NCBI RefSeq assembly: GCF_964340395.1
Contig: NC_135551.1
Span: forward strand, 28,966,880-29,030,879
Direction of reading: 5' to 3'
DNA: 64,000 nt
Source of the DNA: Glandiceps talaboti
Taxonomy: Eukaryota > Hemichordata > Enteropneusta > Spengelidae
Shown: positions 33,424 through 55,180 of the stretch, in pieces
How positions within the stretch are numbered: position 1 is the first letter of the stretch
How the letters are laid out: every line of letters begins with the position of its first letter
The notes under the pieces: generated by a model
The model's database searches: none
What the model was told of the DNA's origin: nothing
What the model saw: the letters and a program-made list of their open reading frames with translations, nothing else
Position numbers and translations under genes: made by a program

Positions 33424-34699
33424 ACTGAGATAAAAGTGTACACATTAGGATGGGGACACACACAGCATGCAGTGTTCACGGCGAAACAAATAAGCCATGC
33501 AACATTCACAAGCCCTGATAGGGCTGAACAACGAGACGTGTCTTAAATTATAGTGTAGCTGATATGATTATAAAGATATGGGTAAAATTCGGGGTTTTTT
33601 AATGTTTACCTTTTCTTTTGAATGGTAATGTACCCTTACTGTGCAGTCACTACTCCATTCATGGTACAGTAGTATGACTTATTTTTAATACTACTCGCCA
33701 CAACTATTTTTCTCCGTGATTAAGTTCTCCTCGTAATTTTGGCAAACTATTTTGGTCCGGGCCGTACTCTTGCATTTCATTCCTGAGACCATGGTCGCTT
33801 CCCCTATACTTCCATGTGCAGACATATGGTTTATGACTTTGCTGGACTGGTTTTACTTGAACTACAAACTTAAGGTCATCCCAATTCACACCTTCTAAAT
33901 CCCCCTTTGTCTTACACTATCCAATACTGATAAGACTTCAGTAGCAACTCAGACAAGGAGTTGGTTATAACCCGATACACAAACTTTAATATTAGCTCCG
34001 GTAGAGGACTGCTAATCCCGTACATGTCAAACACTGTGTCATCATTATGACAGATAAAGGGCATAAGTATACAATAAACAATGAACAATGAAGAATACAA
34101 AAATACAATAAACATCTCTGAAAGATGATAAACGAGGCGGGCCGAATTCTACTTATGCTTGTCGCATATTCTTACTTGTCTTTGATTGTATTTATGCCAG
34201 TCGAGTTCACAAGATGGCAGGATTAGCCCATCTCACCTTAGACTACATTACAATCTAATTATATCACACCATCCTGCAAAGCATTAGTAGTAAGTACTGC
34301 CATACTTGTTGTTTTAGTAGATATATAGCAGCAGTTGTATTGTCTGAATACCAAAAAGGATGCCTTATGTAAAGGTATTTGTTCCTAGGCCTATACACAG
34401 TAATTAGTAGAATGCAAATTTCTGAGCTATAGCTATCATACATAATATACCCCTCTCTTGGCAAAAAAAGAGCTAAACTATGAAATGTGAAGCTTGTCTG
34501 CTTAATTAGCCGCCTCAGTACAGAATGAATTCATTGATTAATATGCAAATGAACCATAAAGATAGCTACATCAACAAGCTCTGTAAGTCAATGTATGGAT
34601 CAAATTATACGACATTGTAAGCTTGCATTCTTTAGATATTATGTAATTAGTGAAAATTATTCAATTATACTTATGCTGTTTGCAATCAAAAAGTACATC
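33152..34699. other. Intergenic, no gene recognised
   Basis: Includes an (ATG)n trinucleotide tract (about 33385-33423). Nothing coding recognised on either strand. Confidence 0.45.
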
Positions 34700-36006
34700 A
34701 GCAAATTATGTTTGTGCATCAAGAAGAAATTAGTGACTTAATTAAAAACCTTAAAACAGGTGCATCATCGGGTATTGATGGTATTACACCTGAGCATCTG
34801 TTTCTCGGCTATTTTAATTCGTGGTGCTGTTCCTAAACAATTACTGACTACAGTTTTAGTTCCAATTCCAAAAAGTCCAGGTGGAGACATTTGTGACAAA
34901 TCTAATTATCGTCCTGTTGCTGTTGCATCAACAGCCTCTAAACTGCTTGAGAGAGTTTGGCTAAATCGCTGTATAGATTTGTCTGTCGACCAGTGATCAC
35001 CAGTTCGGGTTTTAAACCAGGGCATGGTACTGATATGTCAATCTTTGTTCTGAAAGAAATTTTAAATCATTATAAACGTCGCAATACTCCCGTTTTCATC
35101 ACTTTCATGGATGCATCTAAAGCGTTTGATTACGTTCGTCATGATATTCTTTTCAATAAATTATTGGGCAGAGGGGTCAAACCTTACTTAATTAAGATGT
35201 TAGCATACATGGTCAGGTATCAAGACTTTGTGGTTAGATGGAATGGATGTTTATCTGAATCTTTTAATTCAAAGAATGGAGTTAAACAAGGTGGAATTAC
35301 TTCACCTCTTTTTTCACTGTGTATTTAGACACTTCCCTATGGCTGCCTTCTCGGTGGCTATAAAGTGAACCATTTAATTTATGCTGATGATTTAGTTATT
35401 ATATCTACTGGAGCCTATGGCCAGCAGATGCTTGCTAATACTTGTGGCCACTATGGTGAAATTAATTCTATACTTTTCAATGAGAAAAAGACAGTTTGTA
35501 TGCTAATTCAACCTAATGTACGTAGACTCAAACCAGTTGCAATTTACCTGAATGGTAGATTGCTGAATTACGTCGATGTGTACAAATACCTTGGTCACTT
35601 GATCCCCTGTGACCTCAAGGATAATGAGGACATCCAGGCTCAGACTCGACTTTTTTATGTCAGAGGTAATGCTCTAATTCGTGACTTTAAATTTGCGTCT
35701 CTCTGTTAAATGTCACTTATTTTCTGTCTTTTGTGATATTCCTTATTGTTCTTATTTGTGGAGTATTTTCTCGGTAAATACTTTTAATGCAGCCAAGAGA
35801 GCTTACTCACAGGTTTTCCGTAAATTGTCAGGTGTTAAACATTCTTTTATTCAGAGCAATAGCGCAATGTTTGTCAACTTTTCGATTTTAACCTTTGATG
35901 AAATCATTAGGAAAAAATCTCTTAGCTTTCTTAGCAGATTGCATCTCTCAAGTAACCCGTTTGTGGTTGCTGTTTTAGATAAGGGGATAGTTAAAACACC
36001 TAACAT
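34700..36006 (+). mobile_element. Broken LINE reverse transcriptase (non-LTR retrotransposon)
   Basis: Frames broken by stops and shifts, but the reverse transcriptase motifs are clear in order: KTGASSGIDGITPEHL (about 34750), VLVPIPKSPGGD and SNYRPVAVASTASKLLE, motif A FMDASKAFDYVRHDIL (about 35105-35155), motif B GVKQGGITSPLFSL (about 35280), motif C IYADDLVIIS (about 35375), and a following VDVYKYLGHLI block. Stops lie after LSVDQ (about 34995) and after FSLCI (about 35326), with shifts near 34795 and 35700. It lacks the endonuclease part and a 5' end. The clade (CR1/L2-like) is not certain. Its 3' side runs directly into copy B of the composite repeat. Confidence 0.85.
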
Positions 36007-38079
36007 ATTAAACATATTCATGTTATATGGTATGGTTTGATGCCCACAAGATGGTATTGGAGTGTAATTACTCATCATCAGAGCACAGGGGGAAGCGAGA
36101 ATGTAATTGATTGATTGATTGATCGATCGATCGATGGATCGATTGATTGATTTATCATTTGGTTGAATGATTGATCGATTGAATTATCAATTTTTGTGGT
36201 GCAATATTACTTACTTTGTGTGATATTGATCAATTCACTCATTGAGTTTTAAAACTATTTTTTTTTCTTTCCCTGGCTACTTTGCTGTCAGCTGTATCTC
36301 AGACCACTAAAAGTCTGAGGCTGTATGTAATTCTCTCTTTTCTGTATTGACTAAATAAAGGTGCCTTGTCCATTCTATCCCCTTATCTAAATTAAAACAC
36401 CCCCAATCTTATAATTAGCGAGAGATCTGTTACCGCGAAAATTTGCTTTATACATATGACTGTTTAATCTTATGGGAGATTATTACACTGGACAAACAGT
36501 CGATCATGCATAAACTACTAGTACGGAAGAGATAAATCAAACTGTAAATTAATGTAAGTGATCTCTCGCTAATTATAAGATTAGGGCTGTTTTAATTTAG
36601 ATAAGAGGAGAGGAATGGACAAGGCGTCTTTATTTAGTCAATAAAGAGAATTACATACAGCTGAAAGAGAGAAAAGTAGACAGAGAAAGAGAAAACAAAG
36701 ATTTTATGTCACCACAAAACTCCGTGAGTGAATTGATCAATATCACACACAAAATAAGTTATTCAATCTATCAATCATTCAACCAAATAAATCAATCAAT
36801 GAATCAGTCAATCAATCTATCAATTACATTCTCGCTGCCCCCTGTGATCAGCTATTAATAGAAATGTTTCATGAATATGCTAATTAATCTACGATTAAAA
36901 ACTCATTTTTAGCCCTGTTCCACCACTTAGATTTTCCCATGTGTTATTCCGCATACAACTCTGAGCAAGATGCACTACAAATAATTTCTGTTGCAACTAG
37001 TTTGCTTTGACTATTTCGCCACCACCATATTATTAGCCTTGCCTAGATGTGGTAATTGTAATACTTACCCGTCTATATGTTATCTGCTCGGGCAGGTTTG
37101 CTTTTACCCATTTCAATCTCAAAATACTGTTCGCAAGTTTCACTTTCTAATGCTTAAATCTGCGCAGTACCATGGGCGTTTGCTTTGCTTATGTACTTAA
37201 ATAGATAGTCAATACAATTATGTGTGTGTGAAACAAGGAGGTTATCTAGTATGGCCATCGAAACTTAGCCTTATCGAAACTTATCATGTTGGCTTAAAGT
37301 CGCGACCTTATTTGAACACAAGCAGATAATTGTATCACCATACTTAGAAACAGAATTATTACAAAGTTGACGTAATGTCACGTGGTTATTTTTTTACAAA
37401 GGAGAAACTCTTCTGGTGGTGAGATCTGTAGACGAAGAAGCCCTTCCAGATCTTCTTGGTAAGAACTACCATTTATTCAAAAGAACTGTGTCTCTTCTAA
37501 ACATTGAAGTGTTAAAGTAACGGAAAGATTCTTTGTTAAACTAACTAACATATGGTTAACAGGAGGGCCAAGAACCATGGCTCTTTCAGTGTAAGCAGTG
37601 TGTGTTTTGGAGTTTATACGGATATTCTAATTGGCAGAACGACAAAGTATTTTTCGACAGCAAGATAATGTCAGTGTCGAATGTTTTTGTGAAGAGTGCT
37701 AGTATTGACAAATCAGAAAACAAACACTATACTACGCGTACGTATGGTCATCGAAGTCATAGGTCATAATTAGGCATCTCGGAGTATGTCTGGGTTTTTT
37801 TTATTACGTGCAGGGTGGCCATGTTGGATACTTACACAACTAACTAAAGTTTCTACTGAAAAATCACTCTACAATTTGCAAATTGTTCACTACTCAGAAC
37901 TAAAAACAGGAATTCCGAAGTTTGGCGTATACGCAACAATTGTTCCAAAATTACCAATGTAAAGCTGAACGCCTTCCCGAATGGCAAACTTTTACATTGT
38001 TATTCCTTCACGCCTAGTTGCAAAGAACAATTCTGTGCTACCAGACATGACATTGATTGTACATCCATTATTACTACTA
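35993..38079 (+). mobile_element. Composite repeat block, copy B
   Basis: Second copy of the block at 27943-30193, in the same orientation, with only scattered substitutions over about 2.1 kb. It has a much shorter (GATT) tract and (GT) tract. The exon-like segment (about 37403-37459) keeps GAGAAACTCTTCTGG and CTTG|GTAAGAAC but its acceptor reads AAAG instead of ATAG. Confidence 0.8.
36083..36844. mobile_element. Foldback element in copy B with matching termini
   Basis: Here both ends are preserved. The left end is CACAGGGGGAAGCGAGAATG and the right end read backwards is CACAGGGGGCAGCGAGAATG. The whole is about 760 bp with long inverted arms and a central spacer around GCGAAAATTTGC. The flanks ATCAGAG and ATCAGCT match at five of seven positions, so a target duplication is only suggested. 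Confidence 0.7.
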
Positions 38080-38103
38080 CTAATGAAAGAACACACACAC
38101 ACA

Positions 38104-38389
<286 letters not shown>

Positions 38390-38499
38390 TTAAAAATTAA
38401 ATTTATGCTCAGTCATCCGTCTCTTGAAACGCATCAAGAAGTATACGTGTCTATATCACGATCATGGTAATGTAACAAATTCGAAACATGGAAAGGCGT

Positions 38500-39700
38500 G
38501 ACACTCTATGCAACTTGTCCTTTTTTCTTACATGAATTCTTTAATATTACTTATTAGTTCAAACATAACTATCCATATATACATAGACATGTATTACCTA
38601 GCCACCACACTTATTACAGAACATGTCATGCAAATGCTTGGCTGTTTCACAATCAATGCTTTACTTATATTGCACATTTGGACAAATGTGAACTTGAAGG
38701 TTTCGTAATGTACTCTTCATACATAGTTTATAATTGAAGTTAATCTAAATTGTACTACTCGTCAGTATGAACTTGTCAGCAGGGATTAATACACTCTATT
38801 TTGGACATTACATGTTGTTGACACTACAAATCACCACATCTCATCAGATTCCAGTTTCTATTATACACTAGGTATGACCACCTAAAGTTCTCTAACATAC
38901 CAGTGACTTTACTATACATGCAATATTAATGCCCCTATACTAATACAATGTATTACGGGACCATTTTATGTGTTATGGGAAACTCATTCAAAACTTACAT
39001 TTACGGTAGCTTTTCGAAGCTTGGAAATCTTACCTTAAAGGCTATGAATAACCTAAACATTGCCTTAGTAGAAGCAAAAAACAGATCTGCCAGAGGGAAA
39101 ACCCCAAGGACTCCCTCACCCCCAGAGGTCACTCATGCATTCAACCAACCAACAATCAGATGCACCAACAGCCTTTTTACTGTCGTAATGGTATTGAATT
39201 TTTCATAAATATTTTCACCCTATCTAATTTGAGATAATATTGTCTTTTAAAGATGTGAAATGTTTGCCAAGATCTAAAATTGCCAAGTTCTAAAATTGCC
39301 TTAAACTACAAATCTCCCCTACCAATGACACTACTATTAGAGGTGTTGACCTTTACTAAGCATGGATTAGTTATGCTTGAAAGGGTCTGAATAGCCTAAA
39401 TATTGGCTTTAAGACTAAAAATCCTCCAGGGCTTCTAGAGGGAGACCCCCTCCGACCCCAACACGGGGTGGACATATCCCAATCTCAAGCTCTTCCCTCT
39501 TACTGTCAAGATGCTATCAAAGTATATTTCAAAAGTATTTCAACCATATGTAGTTGCTTTTTACATGTTGGTGCTGTCTTGTAAAGCTTGGAAATTATTG
39601 TTTGAAAGGGTCTGAATAGTCTAAAAATTGACTTTTCAGAGTAAAATCCTCCATGATTTCTAGAGGGAGACCCGGTAGGAACCCCCCCCCCACACACACA
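38500..39700 (+). repeat. Left inverted-repeat arm flanking the toxin-like gene
   Basis: Matches the reverse complement of about 50575-51905 over about 1.2 kb with moderate divergence. Matching landmarks, outside to inside: TCAAACATAACTAT, TTTCACAATCAATG, TCAGTATGAA, TTGACACTAC, AAAGTTCTCTA, CAGATCTGC, ACAATCAGATGCACCAAC and GGGTCTGAATAG. The inner part is itself made of degenerate modules of about 220 bp (GGTCTGAATAG..., TCTAGAGGGAGACC, TACTGTCA, ACATGTTGGTGCTGTCTTGT). Confidence 0.75.
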
Positions 39701-40227
39701 CACACAAGAGATGTACATATTCCCTTCTCAAGCTTTCCCCCTACCTTTCATTTCACTTCACCTTATAATCATGGTAGTGCTAACCCGGGATCTTATAAAG
39801 TAGATGCAAGACAGTCAAGCAGTCCACACTGAGTCACGATCAAAAAATACCTGTCATGTGAATATTATATATATGGGGGTGGGGCGGGGGTCATCATGTT
39901 TTAGAATTAAATGATAGGGGGGGTCAGCCTTTTTTTTGGTTTTACAGATGTGGGGTCAGTGACATTTTGTCGGCCCGATTTAAGAATCCACCCCCCCCCC
40001 CAGGCTGGAGAAACTGACCGGTCCCTAAGTAGTGCCCGCTTTCTTGTACATTATAACACAATGTACCTTTCTGGTGATTAGTAAAATTCAGTCTTTGAGA
40101 ACTAGCTGAAGACTCTGAAATTCCAAGATTTTCTAGCAGCGAAAATATCTAGGTTTACAGTATCTCCTATCCTTTTTACGATTATTTAACGTGAAAACTT
40201 ACATTTATTTTTTAAGCTGCGTACAAT
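39701..40227. other. Upstream region of the toxin-like gene
   Basis: Holds a C-run followed by AGGCTGGAGAAACTGACC (about 39991-40022). A related block, CCAGGCTGAAGATATTAACTGG, lies at about 52066-52090 beyond the right arm. No promoter element is clear. Confidence 0.4.
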
Positions 40228-49246
<9,019 letters not shown>

Positions 49247-49912
49247 TTATCATAACATACGTACCTAGATACTACCTAATAATAATTCTTCGATACATGT
49301 CTAGCTAAGGTAGTTTTTTAATTTTTATATGGCTATACTAGGCTGGGCAAAGAAATCATCGCATAACCATCAGCTTTTCTTTAAAAGGGGCAGGAAGGAC
49401 CCCAACTCCCTCCTCAACCCCAACCTATATATGAAAAAATACACCACCCCACCCTTCCTTTTCAATAGCGGAATTGAGATGACCTCTTTTGATTTAGCGG
49501 TCTCACAATGTATTAAACAAACTGTTATAGATTATAGTCGTACTTAAGAATCATATAAATGCCACATAATGACGACCATATGATAATGGGATTTTGCATA
49601 CATGAATACAGGAGACAAGTAATTGATCTTTAAAATAAAACATAAGGCTAAAGATAGTAAGCTATGTTTCTCCAATCCATTACCATCAGAAAATAATCAC
49701 TAGCGTGCGAGAAAGACTCATGATATTATACATTCACTTTTATAGGACATGAATTTATTAGTCTGGAGTTATAAGCAGTTGTCGTTCCCAATAATAATTA
49801 TTCAGTTTCACACATATTTACTGATGTAATTGTTATTCAGATAACATATTTTAAAAACTAGATGTTTTATCCCAACTTGTATTGCTGTAGCTTTAATTCG
49901 TTATTTCATTCT

Positions 49913-49918
49913 AATAAA
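49913..49918 (+). terminator. Candidate polyadenylation signal of the toxin-like gene
   Basis: AATAAA in TTCTAATAAAGTC, about 670 bases after the stop codon and before the right inverted arm. Confidence 0.5.
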
Positions 49919-50574
49919 GTCAATTGCTAAATAGGTGGGTGGGGGGGGGGGGTTACTCACATAGTAAGGGTATGCACATAATATGTACTGGAGTTTCCCA
50001 GTTGCCGATTTTCACAATTTAGGAGAGTTTCGACTTTTGACTTTCATATTGTTGCTGAATGTAGATATTTGACCACTAGTTTCGTGCTCAAAAGTAGACA
50101 TTTGTCCCCAAGTATTTAACTTTGTTTAACGGTTGTGCTTGTGATTGGAATTCATCAGGGTACCCCGCCAAGTAAAAAAGTCAACTCACAAACTCACGGT
50201 CTAGCCAATATCAAGATTTGACAGTGTTGTCAGATATTTGTCATTTTAATTACATAAATGTTTTCACATATAAATTTCTCGATGTACATTTACAACTTTT
50301 TGATATGCTATGCATAGTGAATTTTAGGTAAACATGCTGTATAGTATTGACTTGAGACAAAAATAACCCTGCTTTTGGAAGATAACCCTGTCACGAAAGT
50401 TTTTCTGGCGTACAGGATTTTTTCCGACTTACAGTAAACTAAAATGAGTTTTGGGAGAGCTCTCTGTTGCAGCGCCATATACAATAAAATTTACTCTAGA
50501 GATCACGATAATTCTGTTTCGAATAAATTGAATCATTTGAATCGATGAATGATTGATTGATTGATGGATGGATG
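49919..50574. other. 3' flank of the toxin-like gene
   Basis: Unique-looking AT-rich sequence with a G-run at about 49941 and a (GATG)n tract (about 50560-50585) at the inner edge of the right inverted arm. No gene recognised. Confidence 0.45.
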
Positions 50575-51905
50575 GATGGATGGATGGGGGTCCAAGGGGA
50601 TTTCCCCTTAGACGCTCTGGGTTTTTTTTATACTTAAAGCCAACTGTTAGACTACTCAGACCCTTTTAGGCATTAATTCCAAGCTTTACAAGCCACCACC
50701 AACATGTAAAAGCAACTACATAGGGTTGAAATATTTTTTAAAAGTTTAATTACATCTTGACAGTAAAAGGTAAGGGGAAGAGTTTTAGACTGGGATGTGT
50801 TTGTCTCTTGTGACAGGTCCTAGGTGGTCTCCCCTAGAAGCTCTGCAGGTTTTTACTCTTCTATAAAGCCAACTTTTAGGCTATTCAGACCCTTTCAGGC
50901 AATAACTTCCAAGCTTTACAAGACAGCGCCATCAAGTATCAGAAATTAAATTATTCTTTACACATACGGTTGAAACATGTTCTTATAAAACTTAAACTGC
51001 GTCATTATAGTAAAGGTCAGTGCACCTGATGATTTTATCATTGGTAGGGGGTTGGAGAGTTGGAGGGTTTATTTACTTTAAGAGTCTCTTATTAAGGCAG
51101 TTTGTAGATTATCTGGCAATCATTTCACATCTCTAAAGGACAGTATCATCTAAAATTGGCAATTAATCTTTATACATAGGGTTAAAATGTTTAAGAAAAG
51201 TTTAATACCATTATGACAGTAAAAGGTTGGTGCATCTGATTGTTGGTTGATTGTTTAAATGACCTTTGGGTGTGAGGGAGTCCTAGGGGTTCTACCCCTA
51301 GCAGATCTGGAGGTTTTTTTGCTCTGTTAAGGCAAGTTTTAGGTTATTCACAGAATTTAAGGTAATATTTCACAGTTTTGAAAAGTTTAAGTTAATGTAA
51401 ATTTTTAATGAGTTTCGCATGACACATGAAAATGGGCTAGGAAGTGTCCGTAACATTGGTATAGTGGCATTACAATTGCAGATATTGTAAAGTCACTGGT
51501 ATGATAGAGAACTTTAGGTGCTCATACATAGTGTACAGTAGAAACTGGAATCTGAAGAGATGTGGTGAATTGTAGTGTCAATAACATGTAGTGTCCGAAA
51601 TAGAAAGCATATAATGCGTATTAATCTCTTCATACTGAAGGGTAGAAGAATTTAGGTTTAATTATTTAAATTGACAAACTATCTATACCATCAAGGAACT
51701 TTCAGCTTTTGCCAAAAAAGTGCAATATTTGTGAAGCATGTTGGCCATTGATTGTGAAATACCCGAGTATTTACGTGACATGTACATGCTCTGTAACTAA
51801 TGTGTTAATACATGTGCATATATATATGTATAGTTATGTTTGAGCGACACTCCAGGTGAAACAATTTTAAAGAATTATACAGGGAAGAAACAGGGACAAG
51901 AAGAA
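50575..51905 (-). repeat. Right inverted-repeat arm flanking the toxin-like gene
   Basis: Reverse-complement partner of 38500-39700. It contains the same degenerate modules of about 220 bp in the opposite orientation (CTACTCAGACCC, ACATGTAAAAGCAACTAC, TTGACAGTAAAAGG, TGGTGCATCTGATTG and so on). The outermost matching words are GACAAGAAGAAATTC, ATAGTTATGTTTGA and CATTGATTGTGAAA. Confidence 0.75.
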
Positions 51906-52002
51906 ATTCCATTGTTCAGACTTAGACAAGGTCATGCCAATGTAAATTCATGGGTGTTTTCTTATATAAAAATCCATCAAAATCTTTCAAAAACAGGGTG
52001 AC

Positions 52003-52051
52003 CCCCCCCCCCCCCACCACCACCACCACCACCACCACCACCACCACCACC
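52003..52051. repeat. C-run and (CCA)n tract
   Basis: About 13 C followed by about 12 CCA/ACC triplets. It is followed by the block related to 39991-40022. Confidence 0.95.
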
Positions 52052-52692
52052 AATCCATCGGTCCGCCAGGCTGAAGATATTAACTGGACCCTAATGGTCA
52101 TTGCGAGAAGTCTTTCCTTAGCTCAAGCAAAGGAAATAGTGTTTTTTTCGCGGGCTGTATTTAGACATCACAGCGTTTTGTATCGTGTCTTAACGCACAT
52201 ACATGTAAACGTCTATATCTATAACGTTTTGTTTTATTTTACAATTCGAGAGAAGTGCGTTAAGGGCCTTCACTTTCTTTAACACCATGCAGGAGTGTTC
52301 ATGGGCAGTGCGAGTAGATACTTTGCTTGTTACCATGACGACCCTGCTATAGGTGATGTACTTCATAGTGATTGGCTGAGTATCGCTATGAAGGTGGGGT
52401 ATACATAAATCATTTTACTGTCTTTGCATGAAAAAAAATGATAGTCAGGTTTTTTAAGTCACGAGTAAATGATACCATCCGTTTGTAATATTCATGCACA
52501 TACAATAACCGTTATATGTATTGCCGTATTTACGTGACGCAGCGATATGTTTGCGGTGTCACTCGATACTCGGGGTGATGTTTGCTTATTAATATTAACA
52601 CGCAAAGTATTCGAGTTTAAGAGTCTTCCGGGTTCACATACGATCTGTCGTAGTAGAAGTCTAAAGGCAATACTACACGCGGATGTAAATGT

Positions 52693-53126
52693 ATGGTTAG
52701 CGTAAACTCGACAAAATTAGTCATGTCCTGTCAGTTGTTTGTACTTTATAACATTTTGTTTAACGTAATTAGTTTAGTAGTCGCTAATCAAGACTCTTAC
52801 TTAACGTTTGGTTCTATCGGCCCCAAGCTTGAAGTGCCAGCAGTGGACGGCTGGCCGGAGGACTCGGCAAGTTTTCTAAACGAGTATGTGGTAGGTTCGA
52901 AACCTTTACTCTTCCGAGGCGCAGCCAAACAATCACCGGCATACACTCGGTGGACAGACGAGTATTTTCTAACTCTAGAAGACGCTGAGCATACTGAAGT
53001 CACGGTGGAGACTGAAAAGAAGGAAAACAGAACGCAATCGGTTGTGGTCATGCTTTTCAACCAGTTTGTCGAAGTATACACCACAGGTGACCTTTACATG
53101 GTTGATAGTGTGCCAGATTTCCTAAG
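52693..53126 (+). CDS. Secreted JmjC/cupin-8 type protein, first coding exon (partial)
   Basis: First exon of a protein resembling JmjC/cupin-8 hydroxylase-like proteins (Fe(II)/2-oxoglutarate fold). The ATG at 52693, or the in-frame one at 52726 (MSCQLF), opens a hydrophobic signal peptide (LFVLYNILFNVISLVVA). It is followed by a typical N-terminal block: VDGWPEDSASFLNEYV, SKPLLFRGAAKQSPAYTRWTDEYF, VTVETEKKENRT and a last LYMVDSVPDFLR. The exon ends at CTAAG|GTAAAA (phase 2). The HxD...H metal site should lie in later exons, which I could not find; they may lie beyond the 36-bp satellite or outside the window. Substrate is unknown. A signal peptide suggests the ER or secretion rather than the nucleus. 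Confidence 0.7.
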
Positions 53127-53256
53127 GTAAAATGTTTTGTTATTCATTTACTTGTTTATAGAAGTTTAACCAATTTCAACAGATCTCTATTCTGCTCGAT
53201 TAATTTCCTACCAGCAAGCACTGGAATTTCAGAATGGGTTTAGGGACTAGCTTTTG

Positions 53257-53324
53257 TTAGCTCTGGAAATATGCGCTCGGTGAAGACGTGTCGGAACCCT
53301 CGGAGCGCATATTTCCAGAGCTAA
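53257..53324. mobile_element. 68-bp foldback with 22-bp perfect arms
   Basis: 53257-53278 (TTAGCTCTGGAAATATGCGCTC) and 53303-53324 are perfect inverted repeats, flanked on both sides by GCTTTTG. It lies about 130 bases after the JmjC first exon, inside its intron. MITE-like. Confidence 0.6.
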
Positions 53325-53526
53325 GCTTTTGTTATTCTCAATAGACCTATATTCGTGACATACATGTGTCCACTCTTTTAAAAGACATGTCATGTAGGTA
53401 CGGTTTTCCAGACTGCAAAATATGTATAACGTGTATGCTAAATCTCTCTACATAAGGTAATTGAAGTTTTCGTTGTCGTCGCTACAGCACTTTTTGTTCT
53501 TTTTTTGTCGCTTTTGTTTTTGTTGA

Positions 53527-53547
53527 TTTTGCTGTTGTTGTTGTTTT

Positions 53548-53629
<82 letters not shown>

Positions 53630-53630
53630 G
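53527..53630. repeat. (TCG)n then (TTG)n trinucleotide tract
   Basis: About 12 TCG/CGT triplets followed by about 15 TTG triplets, then GTAGTGGTAGTGATGATGG-type sequence. The polyserine, polyglutamine and polythreonine frames are by-products. CpG-rich against its surroundings. Confidence 0.95.
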
Positions 53631-54220
53631 TAGTAGTGGTAGTGATGATGGTTGTTGTGGTGGAGATGATGCACAGGTCATTTCAACTGGTTGCAGGCTG
53701 TCTGCGGATCGCAAGTCGCAATAGTAACAAATAGCTAGCAAAAAGCGAGAAATGACTCTAATATTTGAAAACAGGACGTAACTTTGCACACAAAAAAACC
53801 TCTACACCAGTCAAACATACCACCTAAATAATAGTATTCATGCTGAATAATCTAACTTCATATCATTTGTCATCATATTATTCAAGTAGATTGGTAGTGT
53901 TTAATTTAGGGTTGCTAATATAGGTTAACTTATACTAGCCTCTAGCTAGTTAAATTCTGGCTTCAGAAGTTAAACTTCAACAAATAAATGGAAGCAATTA
54001 TCTCTATGTATGAGTCATCAAGTCATATATTTAACACAAGATGTAATTATAAAGTACTATGAACCCTACTATATACTCTTCGTAACTCTATTTGTCAGTC
54101 ATTCTTTTCGCGCCGTTTTGTTTTTGCCTGTTGGTATGCCGCTATTTTAAAATATGTAACCCGTATGGAAGTGAAACAAGCAAGAAATGAGGATAACAGT
54201 GTCATATATATAGCCTAACC

Positions 54221-54312
54221 ATTCTCGCAAACCAGAGCTGTTATTTCTTCCGCTACACTTGGACGGCACGTTTTCGACGGTGCCGTAAAAGAGGCTGTGG
54301 TTTGCGACGATG
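54221..54312 (-). mobile_element. Small MITE-like element (92 bp), copy 2
   Basis: Read on the minus strand it begins CATCGTCGCAAACCAC and ends CTCTGGTTTGCGAGAAT, with GTGTAGCGGAAGAAATAACA inside, as in the copy at 5289-5376. The flanking 9-mers (AGCCTAACC and AGCCCGACA) match only partly. Confidence 0.7.
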
Positions 54313-55180
54313 AGCCCGACAAAACTGACATAAAATAGAGGAACGGTTATAACAGTTTCTAGGGTTTCACTCGGATATCAAAATACAAGATTTAACGTAC
54401 TGTCGATGCTATGCCACCTCCGGACATTATTGTGTTTACCTCAGAAGTGACAACAACTCTGAATATTATGTATCAATTACAGTTAATTTGATATCTGTAG
54501 ATAATTATTACTTCCCAATATTTTTCTTCATTCAGTCGAAGAATATGTGAGTCTCCCAGTACATATCAGGGTCTTATCACAACAAGTCGAAAGACTCAAA
54601 CTGTACTACTCATATTTTACACTCACGACGAAAGATCACCAAGGAAATAATAGTATTAGGCAAAATAAAAAAAAATAGTTGTTTCCGATAATACGACTTC
54701 AGAAATAGGGTAGGTGGGTCGGAATTTAATTTTATTTCACCTTAGATTTTTTTAAACAATTATTTCAAAAGACATTTTTTAAAAATGACTACAGATGTGG
54801 CAAAGGCATAAAGGTGTACACGGAAAGTTAAGTAAATAGAAGTAAATTGTTATCATTTTATAATTACCTTTTTGTATATGCAACAAAATGTTTAGAGTTG
54901 GGGATTTAAACTAGGGTCGGTAGAGTTATCGGAAACACATTATTATTTTTATATGGCCGTACTGGTTTAATGGTTAACAAAGAGAAGTGAAACTTAGAAG
55001 ACAATTGTCTTCTTTAGTAGTATTGTTCATATAATCACATTCTTACTTGTCTATGATATAACGAATCTGACATAGGGTTGCTGTTTATCACAGGCATATG
55101 GGAAAGATGTAAATATATGTAAATATATGTAAATCCCCTATGTGTCAAGATAACTCTTTTAATGATTAGTTGTCTGTATC
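54313..55180. other. Probable JmjC-gene intron, no exon recognised
   Basis: Contains two copies of the dispersed motif (about 54704-54745 and 54909-54945, AAACTAGGGTCGG/GGTGGGTCGGAA plus an A/T run). No coding block found. Confidence 0.4.

Noticed and set aside
53438..53789. Polyglutamine and polythreonine ORFs
   Set aside because: Frames of the TCG/TTG triplet tract with no flanking coding sequence.
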